Shown here piece after piece: positions 49,852 through 59,691 of a DNA stretch of 64,000 bases. A program made the translations under genes and the position numbers. Position 1 is the stretch's first letter. Every line of letters begins with the position of its first letter. This stretch comes from Gammaproteobacteria bacterium (GTDB lineage: Bacteria > Pseudomonadota > Gammaproteobacteria > Enterobacterales > Permianibacteraceae). The stretch lies in the NCBI GenBank assembly GCA_016182845.1, contig JACPFT010000016.1:1-64000 (forward strand), given 5' to 3'. Below the pieces are notes generated by a model. It was not told where the DNA came from and did not search any database. It saw only the letters and a list, made by a program, of their open reading frames with translations.

Positions 49852-51429
49852 TCAGGCGATGGCCGTGCCCGGCTCGCCCAGCCAATAGCCCTGGCCGCCG
49901 GAAACCCCCAGGGATTTCAGCATCAGCCACTCGGCTTCCGTCTCTATGCCCTCGGCCAGCAGACGCATACCGCCCTCGACGCACAGGGAATGCAGGGAAC
50001 GGGCGAAGAGCTGGTTGGGCGTGGCCTCGTCGATGCCGCGCACGATGGAGCTGTGCAGCTTGACGCAATCGAAGTGCCGCTCGGCGAGGTAAACCGAACG
50101 GGTGATGGCCAGGCCCACGTGATCGACGCAGAGCCGGCAGCCCAGTTCGCGGAAATACTGCAGGGGCTGGTCCAGCTCGGCGCCCAGGCGCGCCACGGCG
50201 TACTCGTCCAGCTCGAACATCAGGCGCGCGGCCAGGCGCGGGTGTTCGGCTAGGCGGGTGCGCAGCCAGATCATGAACTGGTTGGACGTGAGGCTCTCCG
50301 CCGAGAGATTGATGCTGATGCAGGTCGCGGTATCGGCCTCGGTGCCCAGCATCAGCTGCTTGACGATGAGGTCCACGGCCAGGCGGTCCAGCTGGGGCGC
50401 TAGCCCCAGGCTGCGCGCCATGGGCAGGAACACCGCCGCCTTGATGAGCTCGCCCTTCTCGTCCTTGAGCCGGGAGAAGGCCTCGTAGTGCAGAATCTCC
50501 TCGCCGTCGGCGCTGCGCACCGGCTGGTAGTGGACCACCAGCTGGCGCTTGTCCAGGGCATGCTCCAGGAGGCTGCGCCAGCGCACCGAACCGCGCACCT
50601 GCTCGCTGGGCAGGGCGCCCTCGCCGTGCATGTACCAGGAATTGGGGCCCTGGAGCTGGGCCGTGCGCAGGGCCATGTCGGCCTGGGCCAGGATGGCATA
50701 GGGCTCGTCCCCGGCCCGATACTGGCTGACGCCGATATGCACCAGGTCCTGGGCATCGCTGCCGCTGGGCAGGACCAGGCCGGTCAGGGCGCGCAGCAGC
50801 TTGTTGGCCAGGGCGGGCAGCTGATTGGGCGGAAACTGGGGCACCAGCAAGGCGAAATCGGCACCGCCGCGCCGCGCCAGCACGGCGTTCTCGGTATCGC
50901 GCACCGTGCCCTCCAGGAGCACGGCGGCCTGCTTGAGCAAATCCTCGGCGCCAGACTCGTCGCCCCCCGCCAACTCGACCGGATCGCATAGCTGCAGGAG
51001 CAGGACCGCGCCGCCCGCCGCCTCCTCGGGCGCCCGGGCGAAGACCTCGAAGCGGGAATCGAAGAAATGGCGGTTGCCGAGGCCGGTCAGCCGGTCCTCG
51101 AAGCTGTGGGAGCGGATCTCCTCGGCGAGATCGTGCTTCTCGGCATTGGCCTGGGCCAGTTCTTCCAACAAGCGGTCATAGGCCCTCGCCCATTCCGGCT
51201 GGCTCAGCTGATGAGAGCCGTGCCGGATCTGGCGCTCGCCGCGCAGGATCTCGCTGGCTCGCGCGTCGCGCTCCCGCAGTCCGGCCTGATGAGCAGCCCA
51301 AGGCTTCCACAGCAGGCCCAGGCCCGCCGCCGCCACGACCAGGCCGGCCCAGCCCAGCAAGATGCCCGCGAGGCAACCCGCCCCCACGGCCAGGGCCACG
51401 CCCGAAAAAAATGCCTTTCCCTGTTCCAT
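49852..51429 (-). CDS. degenerate GGDEF-EAL protein
   Basis: 525 residues. Two N-terminal membrane helices (about 6-42), a short coiled coil (80-105), then a GGDEF domain (106-265) whose active-site motif reads GGADF at 188-192, and an EAL domain (280-525) with EAF at 317-319 and VDHVG where catalytic enzymes have DDFG. The EGIET and QGYWLGEP motifs are kept. Cyclic-di-GMP synthesis is unlikely and hydrolysis doubtful; such proteins often act as c-di-GMP receptors. It is 88 bases upstream of the TonB receptor gene on the same strand. Confidence 0.85.
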   Translation of the reverse strand: MEQGKAFFSGVALAVGAGCLAGILLGWAGLVVAAAGLGLLWKPWAAHQAGLRERDARASEILRGERQIRHGSHQLSQPEWARAYDRLLEELAQANAEKHDLAEEIRSHSFEDRLTGLGNRHFFDSRFEVFARAPEEAAGGAVLLLQLCDPVELAGGDESGAEDLLKQAAVLLEGTVRDTENAVLARRGGADFALLVPQFPPNQLPALANKLLRALTGLVLPSGSDAQDLVHIGVSQYRAGDEPYAILAQADMALRTAQLQGPNSWYMHGEGALPSEQVRGSVRWRSLLEHALDKRQLVVHYQPVRSADGEEILHYEAFSRLKDEKGELIKAAVFLPMARSLGLAPQLDRLAVDLIVKQLMLGTEADTATCISINLSAESLTSNQFMIWLRTRLAEHPRLAARLMFELDEYAVARLGAELDQPLQYFRELGCRLCVDHVGLAITRSVYLAERHFDCVKLHSSIVRGIDEATPNQLFARSLHSLCVEGGMRLLAEGIETEAEWLMLKSLGVSGGQGYWLGEPGTAIA

Positions 51430-51484
51430 CTTATTGTTTTCGCTTTGTTGAACAAAAAGTAGTCATATCGCCCATGAGCATAAC

Positions 51485-52387
51485 TCAGGCCAGGCGATCC
51501 TGCCGCCCGGCTTGGCCCGGGAGGCGAATCAGGCCCATGGACAACAGCCCGGCATAGGCGATCAACAGGCCGCCGGCCACCAGATGCCAATCCAGGTTTT
51601 CCTGGAAGAGCCACCAGCCCAGGAGGGCGGCGAAGACGATCTGGGAATAGGACAGGGCGCCGATGCGCCCTGCCGGCGCGAGGGTGAAGGCCTTGGTCAT
51701 CAGGAACTGGCCGATGGCGGCCGTCACTCCCAGGGCCAGGAGCCAGGGCCAGAGACTCAGGCTCGCCGGCTGCCAGTCCAGGCCCAGAGGTAGGGCCGAG
51801 ACTAGGGTGCTGATCAGGGTGAAATAGAACACGATGAGGGAAGACGGTTCCGTGCCGGCCATGCGCCGTATGGTGACCTTGGCGGTGGCGGCGAAGAAGG
51901 CGCCCAAGAGGCCCACCAGGGCCGCCGGCGCCAGGGGATGCTGCCAGGGCGCGAGAATGACCATGACGCCGGAGAAACCCAGGCCGATGGCGGCATACAC
52001 AGCGGAGGTGCTGCGCTCCTTCAGCCAGACGCCGGCGATCAGCGGGATCAGGATGGGCGCGGTCTGGCCCAGGAGGACCGCCAGGGCCAGGGGCAGGTTG
52101 CCGATGGCGTAGAAATAGCAGTACATGCCGCCTATGCCCACGGCCGAGCGCAGGAAATGGTAGCGGAAGCGGGCGGGTTTGAAGTGGGCGAAGCCCTGGC
52201 GCAGCATCCAGGGCAGCATGACGATCAAGGCGGCGAGATTACGGAAGAAGACGATCTGCACTTGCGACAGCTCGCCCGCCAGCTCACGCACCACCACGGC
52301 TAGAAGGGCGAAGCTGAACTCCCCGGCCAGTAGGGCCAGGCCGCCCAGGAGCAGGGGCGAAATCGGCGGCGTAGCAGGCTTGGGCAT
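51485..52387 (-). CDS. DMT-superfamily (EamA) transporter
   Basis: 300 residues with ten hydrophobic helices in two repeated EamA halves; the first ends with AVLLGQTAPILIPLIAGVWLKER, the second with GALSYSQIVFAALLGWWLFQEN, both typical of drug/metabolite exporters of the RhaT-like group. Substrate unknown. It precedes the GGDEF-EAL gene but a 55-base gap with AT-rich sequence may hold a separate promoter. Confidence 0.9.
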   Translation of the reverse strand: MPKPATPPISPLLLGGLALLAGEFSFALLAVVVRELAGELSQVQIVFFRNLAALIVMLPWMLRQGFAHFKPARFRYHFLRSAVGIGGMYCYFYAIGNLPLALAVLLGQTAPILIPLIAGVWLKERSTSAVYAAIGLGFSGVMVILAPWQHPLAPAALVGLLGAFFAATAKVTIRRMAGTEPSSLIVFYFTLISTLVSALPLGLDWQPASLSLWPWLLALGVTAAIGQFLMTKAFTLAPAGRIGALSYSQIVFAALLGWWLFQENLDWHLVAGGLLIAYAGLLSMGLIRLPGQAGRQDRLA

Positions 52388-52492
52388 GGGCGTTTCGCGG
52401 GCGAAGTGCCCGATTATACGCCCGCGTCGTGAAGAAAAACTGCCTTGGTATCAGAAACTTGCGTTACTCGCGTTCAGTTTCGCCAAGAAAAA

Positions 52493-52510
52493 GGCCGCGC
52501 AAGCGCGGCC
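52493..52510 (-). terminator. terminator of the pit operon
   Basis: Stem GGCCGCGC / GCGCGGCC followed leftward by TTTTTCTT, 24 bases after the Pit transporter stop. Confidence 0.75.
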
Positions 52511-52533
52511 CTTCCCCTAGGCGTAGACCTCGG

Positions 52534-53658
52534 TCAGCTGATGCCGAACTGCTTGAGCAGACGCACCAGCAGCCAGGCGATGCCGCCGGCGGCCGGGATG
52601 GTCAGGACCCAGGCCCAGAGCATGCGCTCGACCACCGTCCACTTTATGGAGCCGAAGCGCTTGGCGGCGCCCACGCCCAGGATGGCGCAGGAGATGTTAT
52701 GGGTCGTGGACACCGGGATGCCTAAGCTGGAGGCCAGGGAGATCACGGAGGCCGCGCTGGTTTCCGCCGCGAAGCCGTGGATGGGCTGCAGCTTGACCAT
52801 CTTGTGGCCCATGGTCTTGATGATGCGCCAGCCGCCGGCGGCAGTGCCGGCCGCCATGACCACCGCACAGCTCAGCTTGATCCACAGCGGGATCACCAGA
52901 TCCTTGGCCGTGCCCTCGATGCGCAGGAACTGCAGCCATTCCGGCGCGCCGTCCAGGGTGCCGGCGCTGGTGGCCGAGACCAGAGCCAGGGCGATGATGC
53001 CCATGGTCTTCTGGGCGTCGTTGCTGCCATGGGCAAAGCCCATGAAGCCGGCTGAGATCAGCTGGGCCTTGCCGAAGAAGCCGTTGATATGGCGGGTGCG
53101 CACCATCCGAGCCAACAGGCCACCTAAACGACCCAGGCCGGAGATGATGGCGAAGAGCAGGCCCATGATCAGCAGGCCGGCGATGAAGCCCAGGATCGGC
53201 GAGGACACCATGGGGAAGACAACCTTCCACAGCAGGCCCTTGCCTTTCCAGAACGGGTGGTCAGGCTGGGACCAGATCAGGGCATCCCAGTTGTTCTGGG
53301 CGGCGGCCAGGGCCGCGCCGCAGAGGCCGCCCACCAGCGCATGGCTGGACGAGGACGGCATGCCCCACCACCAGGTGATGAGGTTCCAGATCACGCCGCC
53401 CATCAGGGCGCAGATGATCACCGGCGAGGTGATCTCCACGATGCTGGTATCCACCAGGCCCGAGGCGATGGTCTTGGCCACGGCCGTGCCCGCCAGGGCG
53501 CCCACCAGGTTGGTGGAGGCCGCCAGGAGCAGGGCCTGGCTAGGCGTCAGGACCTTGGTGGCCACCACGGTGGCGATGGAATTGGCCGTGTCATGGAAGC
53601 CGTTGATGTACTCGAACACCAGGGCGGCGAGGATGACGAACAATAATAAGGTGAGCAC
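52534..53658 (-). CDS. pit: inorganic phosphate transporter, PiT family
   Basis: 374 residues starting at GTG after GAGGCGGC. PiT landmarks: FEYINGFHDTANSIATVVATKVLTP near residues 15-40 and a second GFAHGSNDAQKTMGIIALAL near 215. Both repeat the GxxDxxN/A pattern of sodium or proton phosphate symporters. It supplies low-affinity phosphate uptake beside the Pst system. It lies 12 bases after its PhoU-like partner. Confidence 0.95.
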   Translation of the reverse strand: MLTLLLFVILAALVFEYINGFHDTANSIATVVATKVLTPSQALLLAASTNLVGALAGTAVAKTIASGLVDTSIVEITSPVIICALMGGVIWNLITWWWGMPSSSSHALVGGLCGAALAAAQNNWDALIWSQPDHPFWKGKGLLWKVVFPMVSSPILGFIAGLLIMGLLFAIISGLGRLGGLLARMVRTRHINGFFGKAQLISAGFMGFAHGSNDAQKTMGIIALALVSATSAGTLDGAPEWLQFLRIEGTAKDLVIPLWIKLSCAVVMAAGTAAGGWRIIKTMGHKMVKLQPIHGFAAETSAASVISLASSLGIPVSTTHNISCAILGVGAAKRFGSIKWTVVERMLWAWVLTIPAAGGIAWLLVRLLKQFGIS

Positions 53659-53670
53659 GGCAGCCGCCTC

Positions 53671-54300
53671 TTAGGAATTCTTCAGGACGACCTGGTACAC
53701 GACATTGCCGGCATCGCGGCAGCGATCGATGGCCTTCTCCAGGAGCTCGAACAGATCGCGCTGGATCAGGTAGCGAATGGCATCGGTCTCGCTCTGGTAG
53801 CAGGCGCGGTACTGTTCCAGGATCAGGCGGTCGGCTTCCGACTCGATGGCCTGGATCTTGTCGTTCAGGCCCTTGACCAGCTCCAGGTTCATGCCCTTGC
53901 GCAGGGAACCGACCATCTCCACGATGACCGTGCAGGCGCGCTCCACCATGGCGGCGCGGCCGGCGAACTCGACGTCGCCGATACGGCTGGCGGCCATGCT
54001 GTAGCGCTCGGCGAACTTTTCCACGACCTTGGGGATCTTGTACAGGGCGCTGTTCAGGGCCTCGATGTCTTCACGGTCCAGGGCGGTCACGAAGCTGTTG
54101 ACCAGCTCCTCGGAGAGCTTGGTGGAGATGTCCTTCTCCTGTTGGCGGGCCAGCTTGAACTTCTCCAGGGAGCGCTCCTGGGCGGGCGTCGCGATCAGCT
54201 CGTTGAGGGCGCGCGTGCTATTGTGGGCGGCCGTGGCGGCGCCCTCCAGCAGCCCGTAGAACTTGTCGCCCTTGCCGAAAATCGTTTGCAGTGAAAACAT
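53671..54300 (-). CDS. PhoU-like Pit accessory protein (DUF47)
   Basis: 209 residues, all helical, of the DUF47/TIGR00153 family of PhoU-like proteins found directly upstream of Pit transporters. It begins FSLQTIFGKGDKFYGLLEGAATAAHNS and contains FVTALDREDIEALNSALYKI, a conserved block. It is thought to modulate the Pit permease. First gene of the leftward pit pair. Confidence 0.92.
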   Translation of the reverse strand: MFSLQTIFGKGDKFYGLLEGAATAAHNSTRALNELIATPAQERSLEKFKLARQQEKDISTKLSEELVNSFVTALDREDIEALNSALYKIPKVVEKFAERYSMAASRIGDVEFAGRAAMVERACTVIVEMVGSLRKGMNLELVKGLNDKIQAIESEADRLILEQYRACYQSETDAIRYLIQRDLFELLEKAIDRCRDAGNVVYQVVLKNS

Positions 54301-54388
54301 CGCGGTCTCCGTAGAAGCCGTAAGCGGGTGGGTAAAACCGCGAATTATAAGCGCCGCACCCTATTTGTGTCAGTTTCATGTCAAAACA

Positions 54389-55192
54389 ATGACTGTTTGG
54401 TGGCAGATGCTTAGAGAAGCCTGGTCCTGGCTGATCACTCCTTGCCCCGCCGCCGCGCGGCGCCTGGGCTATCTGCGCGAGAGCATCGCCACGGCGGCAC
54501 GCGCCCGCCGATGCCGCGAGGCCTGGGCTCCCCACCTCGAGCACACGCGCCAGCTCATCCTGGCCGAGGCCGGCGGCGGGCAGCATCTGCGCATCCTCGG
54601 CGCCGGCCTGATCCACGATCTGCCCCTGGCCGAACTGGCCGAGCGTTACGAGCGCATCGACTTGGTGGACTGGGTCTTCGCCAAGGCCACGCGCCGGCTC
54701 GCCGCCCGCTTCCCACGGGTGTGTTGCCGTGAGCAGGACGTGACCGGCATCGCCGCAGCCCTGTGCGCGGCGGGCTCCCCGGAAGCGGTGGAAGACCTAC
54801 TGGCCAACCCGGAGCCGGATGAGGAAGCGGAGCTGGTGCTCAGCCTCAACCTGCTGTCCCAGCTACCCCTATTACCCCTGGAGCACCTGGCCCGGCGCTT
54901 TCCCCAGGTCGACGAGACCCGGCTCAACGCCTGGGGGCTGCGCCTGATGGAAAGGCATTTGCAGCGCCTGGCCCGCGCGCCCCGCGCCTTGCTGATCGCC
55001 GATGCCGTCCAGCAGGAGCGGGACGCCTCGGGAGCGTTGGTGGCGGAAAGAAACTACGGCGAGCATTTCGGCTATGCCGCACTGGCCATCGCGGCCTGGG
55101 ACTGGCAGCTGGCGCCGGCCGGCGAGAGCGCGGACGGCCGAGTGCATCGGCATCGCGTGGTGGCCTGCCGTTTGGGCCGGCAGCAGGATTAA
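54389..55192 (+). CDS. putative SAM-dependent methyltransferase-like protein
   Basis: 267 residues from ATG 54389; ATG 54407 is an alternative and no ribosome site decides between them. A Rossmann-like start QHLRILGAGLIHDLPLAEL near 60-78, an acidic end of the second strand (IDLVDWVF) and a following RFPRVCCREQDV strand fit the S-adenosylmethionine fold loosely; the glycine motif is degenerate. A YGEHFGYAALAIAAWDWQL stretch near the end is unusual. Substrate unknown. It is divergent from the pit pair and its stop overlaps the converging amidotransferase gene. Confidence 0.6.
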   Translation: MTVWWQMLREAWSWLITPCPAAARRLGYLRESIATAARARRCREAWAPHLEHTRQLILAEAGGGQHLRILGAGLIHDLPLAELAERYERIDLVDWVFAKATRRLAARFPRVCCREQDVTGIAAALCAAGSPEAVEDLLANPEPDEEAELVLSLNLLSQLPLLPLEHLARRFPQVDETRLNAWGLRLMERHLQRLARAPRALLIADAVQQERDASGALVAERNYGEHFGYAALAIAAWDWQLAPAGESADGRVHRHRVVACRLGRQQD

Positions 55193-55983
55193 GCCGCCAG
55201 GGAAGTCTGCGGCAGGAAGCGCCCCTCGCCCACCACCCGACCCGACCGGAACAGCCGCCACTCGCCCGGCGCGAAGACCTGCCAGGCCTCGTTGCCGGTC
55301 AGGGGCTCGGTGGCGATGACGCTGACCACGTCCTCCGCGCTGGTGTGCTCGCGGAAATCGATGCGCGTCGAACAATCGCTAAGCTCGGCATCGCCGAAGG
55401 GCGCGCGCCGGGTCACGAAGCTGAGCTTGCTGGTGCAAAAAGCCAGGAGGCTATCGCCGTCGGACAGCAGGCCGTTGAACACGCCCTGCCCAGCCAGCTC
55501 GGCCAGGACCGGCTCCAGCCGGGGCACGGCCTCCTCCAAGCCGCCAGCGAAGCCGGTCCCGGCCAGGCGGTTGAGCAACTGGCAGAAGGCCGCTTCGCTG
55601 TCGGTGGCGCCAAAGGGCTGGAAGGGGCCAGCGGAGCGGCGGAGATCCGGCAGCTGGCCGTTATGGGCGAAGCTCCAGTGGCGGCCGGCATACTTGCGCG
55701 TGAAGGGATGGGTATTGGCCAGGGCGACGCCGCCCACATTGGCTTGGCGCACATGGGCGATGACGTTCTCGCTCTTGAAGGGATGCTCCTGGAGAAAGCG
55801 TGCCCGGTCCGAGTCGCAGCTGGCCAGGGGCTCCCGGATCACCCGCAGGCCGCGGCTGTCGTAGAGGGCGATGCCCCAGCCGTCCTTATGCGGGCCCGTG
55901 CGCCCGCCGCGCAGGGCCAGGCCCTTGAAGCTGAAGCAGATATCGGTAGGCACGTTGGCATTCATGCCGAGCAGCTGGCACAT
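55189..55983 (-). CDS. class II glutamine amidotransferase (YafJ-like)
   Basis: 264 residues from the ATG at 55983. After removal of Met, Cys2 (MCQLLGMNANVPTDICFSF) is the nucleophile of the Ntn-type glutaminase domain. RTGPHKDGWGIALYD and HVRQANVGGVALANTHPF are conserved family blocks. No synthetase domain is attached, as in E. coli YafJ; the acceptor is unknown. Confidence 0.92.
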   Translation of the reverse strand: MCQLLGMNANVPTDICFSFKGLALRGGRTGPHKDGWGIALYDSRGLRVIREPLASCDSDRARFLQEHPFKSENVIAHVRQANVGGVALANTHPFTRKYAGRHWSFAHNGQLPDLRRSAGPFQPFGATDSEAAFCQLLNRLAGTGFAGGLEEAVPRLEPVLAELAGQGVFNGLLSDGDSLLAFCTSKLSFVTRRAPFGDAELSDCSTRIDFREHTSAEDVVSVIATEPLTGNEAWQVFAPGEWRLFRSGRVVGEGRFLPQTSLAA

Positions 55984-56086
55984 GGGCGTCGCGTCACAGT
56001 GGTCAAGTTGTGCACAGACTACGCAGCGGCCCCGGCCTCCCCAAAGAATCCTTCGCGCTAGGCTTATGCCGGATCGGGTTCTAAGC

Positions 56087-56932
56087 CTATTTCCCTTCTT
56101 TGGCCAGAGCATAGTCGTAAAGCCGGTTCTTCTTCTCCCCGGTCAGGCGCGCCCCCAGCTTGGCGGCCGCCGAGGTGCTCATCTCCTCCAGCAGGATGTC
56201 CATCACCCGCCGCGCCTCCGCCGGCAGGGCCTCAGCCTCGGCTTCCACGCCGCGCACCAGGAGCACGCACTCGCCGCGCTGCTGGTTGGTGTCCTCGCGC
56301 ACCCAGGCACACATGGCCTCCAGGGGCAGGGCGCGGATGGTCTCGAAAGTCTTGGTCAGCTCGCGGGCCAGGACCACCTCACGGCCCTCGCCCAGCACCG
56401 TGCGCATGTCCTCCAGGCAGTCCAAGAGGCGGTGCGGCGCCTCGTAGAAGATCAGGGTGCGGGCCTCGTCCTTCAGCTCGGTCAGCCGGCTTTGCCGTCC
56501 CTGGGTCTTGGCGGGCAGGAAGCCTTCGAAGACGAAGCGATCCGTGGGCAGGCCCGCCGCCGACAGGGCAGCCACGAAGGCGCAAGCCCCCGGCACGGGC
56601 ACGACTTGCAGGCCCGCCCCGCGCACCGCGTGCACCAGGGCATAGCCTGGATCGGAGATGAGCGGCGTGCCGGCATCGGAGATCAGGGCGATGGACTCGC
56701 CGGCCGAGAGGCGGCTCACCAGGGCGGCGGAGCGGTCCCGCTCGTTGTGATCGTGCAGGGCCATGAGCGGGGTGCTGATGCCGAAATGCTGGGTCAGGCG
56801 CGCCGAATGGCGGGTGTCCTCGGCGGCGACGAGCGCCACGGACTTCAAGACCTCGATGGCGCGCGGCGTCATATCGGCCAGATTGCCGATGGGCGTGGCC
56901 ACCACGTACAAAATTCCCGGATCTGAGGTCAT
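56087..56932 (-). CDS. rsmI: 16S rRNA (cytidine-1402-2'-O)-methyltransferase
   Basis: 281 residues. The family start ILYVVATPIGNLADMTPRAIE, then AAEDTRHSARLTQHFGI, ISDAGTPLISDPG near 83-95 and FVFEGFLPAKTQGRQSRL mark RsmI of the tetrapyrrole-methylase fold. It methylates the ribose of C1402 in the decoding centre. It is divergent from lpoA, the common arrangement in Gammaproteobacteria. Confidence 0.97.
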   Translation of the reverse strand: MTSDPGILYVVATPIGNLADMTPRAIEVLKSVALVAAEDTRHSARLTQHFGISTPLMALHDHNERDRSAALVSRLSAGESIALISDAGTPLISDPGYALVHAVRGAGLQVVPVPGACAFVAALSAAGLPTDRFVFEGFLPAKTQGRQSRLTELKDEARTLIFYEAPHRLLDCLEDMRTVLGEGREVVLARELTKTFETIRALPLEAMCAWVREDTNQQRGECVLLVRGVEAEAEALPAEARRVMDILLEEMSTSAAAKLGARLTGEKKNRLYDYALAKEGK

Positions 56933-56971
56933 AATATCGCCTTATCTCGTTTTGGACCGGACGCCGACAGT

Positions 56972-58693
56972 ATGCCCGAGCGCAAAAAGCCCGACACGAT
57001 AATCGAGCCGGCCGGGAAAGCCCAGCGACGCAGGCTAGGCCGGCTGGGCATGGCTTTGAGCATCGCCCTGCTCGCCGGCTGCGCCGCCGGCCCGAAGCCG
57101 GAACCCGCCGCCGAGCAGCGCCCCGCCGCCCGGGCCGGCATCGCCACGGCCCAACTGCAGCGTGCCCGCGCCCAGCTGGAGGCCCGCCAGGGCCAGGCCG
57201 CCCTGGCCGAGCTGTCCACCGTGCCGACCCCGGAGGCCCTACCCGCCGCCGAGTTGCAGCAATACCGCGAACTGCGTGCCCAGGCCCTGGATCTGGCCGG
57301 CGATTGGCAGGGCGCCGCCGCCGAGCGCCTGGCCCTGTTGCGCGGCACCCAGGGCGAGGGCGCCAGGGCCGCCCGCGAGCAACTCTGGCGCGTGCTGCGC
57401 CGGCAGCGTGCCGAGAGCCTCGTGGCCGCCCGCGCGGCGGCGACCGATCCCGAACTGGCCGGCTGGCTGGAGCTGGCCGGACTGACCGCCACCTTCGCCA
57501 TCGACCCGGCCCGCCTGAACCGCGAGGTCGAGGCCTGGCGCGCCGCCCATGCCGGACATCCGGCCGCATCGACCCTGCCCGAGGAGCTGGCCGAACCTAA
57601 GGCGGCGGCCCTGCTCGCCTATGCCCCCCGGCAGATCGCCCTGCTCCTGCCCCAGTCCGGCCCCCTGGCCGCGACGGCCAACCTGATCCGCGACGGCTTC
57701 CTGGCCGCCTATTATCACCGAGCCACGGCCGAGCAGCCCCAGATCCGCCTCTACGACACGGCGGCCGAGGACCCGCTGGCCGCCTATGCCCGAGCCCGGG
57801 CCGAGGGTGCCGATTTCGTGGTCGGCCCCCTGGAGAAGGAGGCCGTGGCCAAGCTCAATGCCGCCACCCTGCTGCCCCTGCCCACCTTGAGCCTGAACCG
57901 CAGCGACAAGCCCGGCCCCCACAAGTCCCATTTCTACCAGCTGGGCCTCATCCCCGAGGACGAGGCCATGCGCCTCGCCGAGCGCGCCGCCGCCGACGGC
58001 AAGCGCCGCGCCCTGTCCCTGATGCCGCGCAACCTCTTGGGTCAGCGCTTAGGGCAAAGCCTGCAGACCCAGTTCGGCGCCGCCGGCGGCCAGGTCGCCG
58101 AGACGGTGTACTTCGATCGGGGCCCGCTCATGGAGGGCGCCCTCAAGGACGGCCTGGGCCTCATGGACAGTCAGCGCCGCTTCGAGGCCATCAAGGCCCT
58201 GACCGGCCTCAAGCTCGCCTTCGAGGCGCGCCGGCGCGGCGATATCGACAGCCTGTTCCTCTCGGCCAGCCCCGAGGAGGCCCGCCAGCTCAAGCCCCTG
58301 CTGAACTTCTACAATGCCGGCGAGCTGCAGGTCTATGCCAGCAACCGCCTCTATGCCGGCGACCCCACCGCCGACCGGGACCTGGAGGGCGTGGCCTTCC
58401 CGGACCAACCCTGGCTCATCGCCCAGAGCGCCGAGCTCGCCGCCCTACGCGGGCTGGTGCGCGCCAGCCTGCCCGCCGGCGTGGACAAACGCCAGGGCCG
58501 GCTCTTCGCCTTGGGCTTCGATGCCTATCTGCTGATCCCGGAGCTGCATGCCCTGCACAACCAGCCGGGCCGCCGCCTGGCGGGCCTGACCGGCGAACTG
58601 GAACTGACCACGAACGGCTGGCTGGTCCAGCACCAGCCCTGGGCGCGCATCGTGCGCGGCGAGGCCCGGCTCTGGCCGCAGGCGCAGCCGTGA
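56972..58693 (+). CDS. lpoA: penicillin-binding protein activator LpoA (LppC family)
   Basis: 573 residues with a basic start and lipobox IALLAGC, giving Cys37; an internal ATG at 57050 would leave too short a signal. The N-terminal alanine-rich helical repeats (about 45-200, TPR-like) are followed by a type I binding-protein-like domain from about 215 (IALLLPQSGPLAATANLIRDGFLAAY, then FVVGPLEKEAV). LpoA stimulates PBP1A from the outer membrane. Next to yraN, diaA and dolP, as in E. coli. Confidence 0.93.
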   Translation: MPERKKPDTIIEPAGKAQRRRLGRLGMALSIALLAGCAAGPKPEPAAEQRPAARAGIATAQLQRARAQLEARQGQAALAELSTVPTPEALPAAELQQYRELRAQALDLAGDWQGAAAERLALLRGTQGEGARAAREQLWRVLRRQRAESLVAARAAATDPELAGWLELAGLTATFAIDPARLNREVEAWRAAHAGHPAASTLPEELAEPKAAALLAYAPRQIALLLPQSGPLAATANLIRDGFLAAYYHRATAEQPQIRLYDTAAEDPLAAYARARAEGADFVVGPLEKEAVAKLNAATLLPLPTLSLNRSDKPGPHKSHFYQLGLIPEDEAMRLAERAAADGKRRALSLMPRNLLGQRLGQSLQTQFGAAGGQVAETVYFDRGPLMEGALKDGLGLMDSQRRFEAIKALTGLKLAFEARRRGDIDSLFLSASPEEARQLKPLLNFYNAGELQVYASNRLYAGDPTADRDLEGVAFPDQPWLIAQSAELAALRGLVRASLPAGVDKRQGRLFALGFDAYLLIPELHALHNQPGRRLAGLTGELELTTNGWLVQHQPWARIVRGEARLWPQAQP

Positions 58694-58705
58694 GCGCTCC
58701 CCTCC

Positions 58706-59065
58706 ATGAATGAACATAGCCGCGCCTTCGGCACCGGGATCGAGACCCAGACCCGCCGTTATCTGGAACAACAGGGCCTGATCTTTGTCGAAAGCAATTA
58801 CTCGGTGCGCGGCGGCGAGCTGGATCTGGTGATGCGCCACGGCGACAGCCTGGTCTTCGTCGAGGTGCGCTACCGCAAGTCGGAGCGCTTCGGCGGCGCC
58901 CTGGCCAGTGTCGATGTCCGCAAGCAGGCCCGGCTGCGCCTGGCAGCCGCCCATTATTTGCAGGCACGAAAGATCCGCGATACCCTGCCCTGCCGTTTCG
59001 ACGTGGTGGCGGTTTCGCCCCGGGGCGAGGCCCTGCACTACGAATGGATACGCAATGCGTTTTGA
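58706..59065 (+). CDS. yraN: YraN family nuclease-like protein (UPF0102)
   Basis: 119 residues. The restriction-endonuclease-like pattern is seen as GGELDLVMRHGDSLVFVEVRYRKS (acidic Asp, then E-x-R/K), residues 36-60, and KQARLRLAAAHYL. Function is not established. It lies 12 bases after lpoA and 27 before diaA. Confidence 0.94.
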   Translation: MNEHSRAFGTGIETQTRRYLEQQGLIFVESNYSVRGGELDLVMRHGDSLVFVEVRYRKSERFGGALASVDVRKQARLRLAAAHYLQARKIRDTLPCRFDVVAVSPRGEALHYEWIRNAF

Positions 59066-59068
59066 TAG

Positions 59069-59686
<618 letters not shown>

Positions 59687-59691
59687 GTCCA

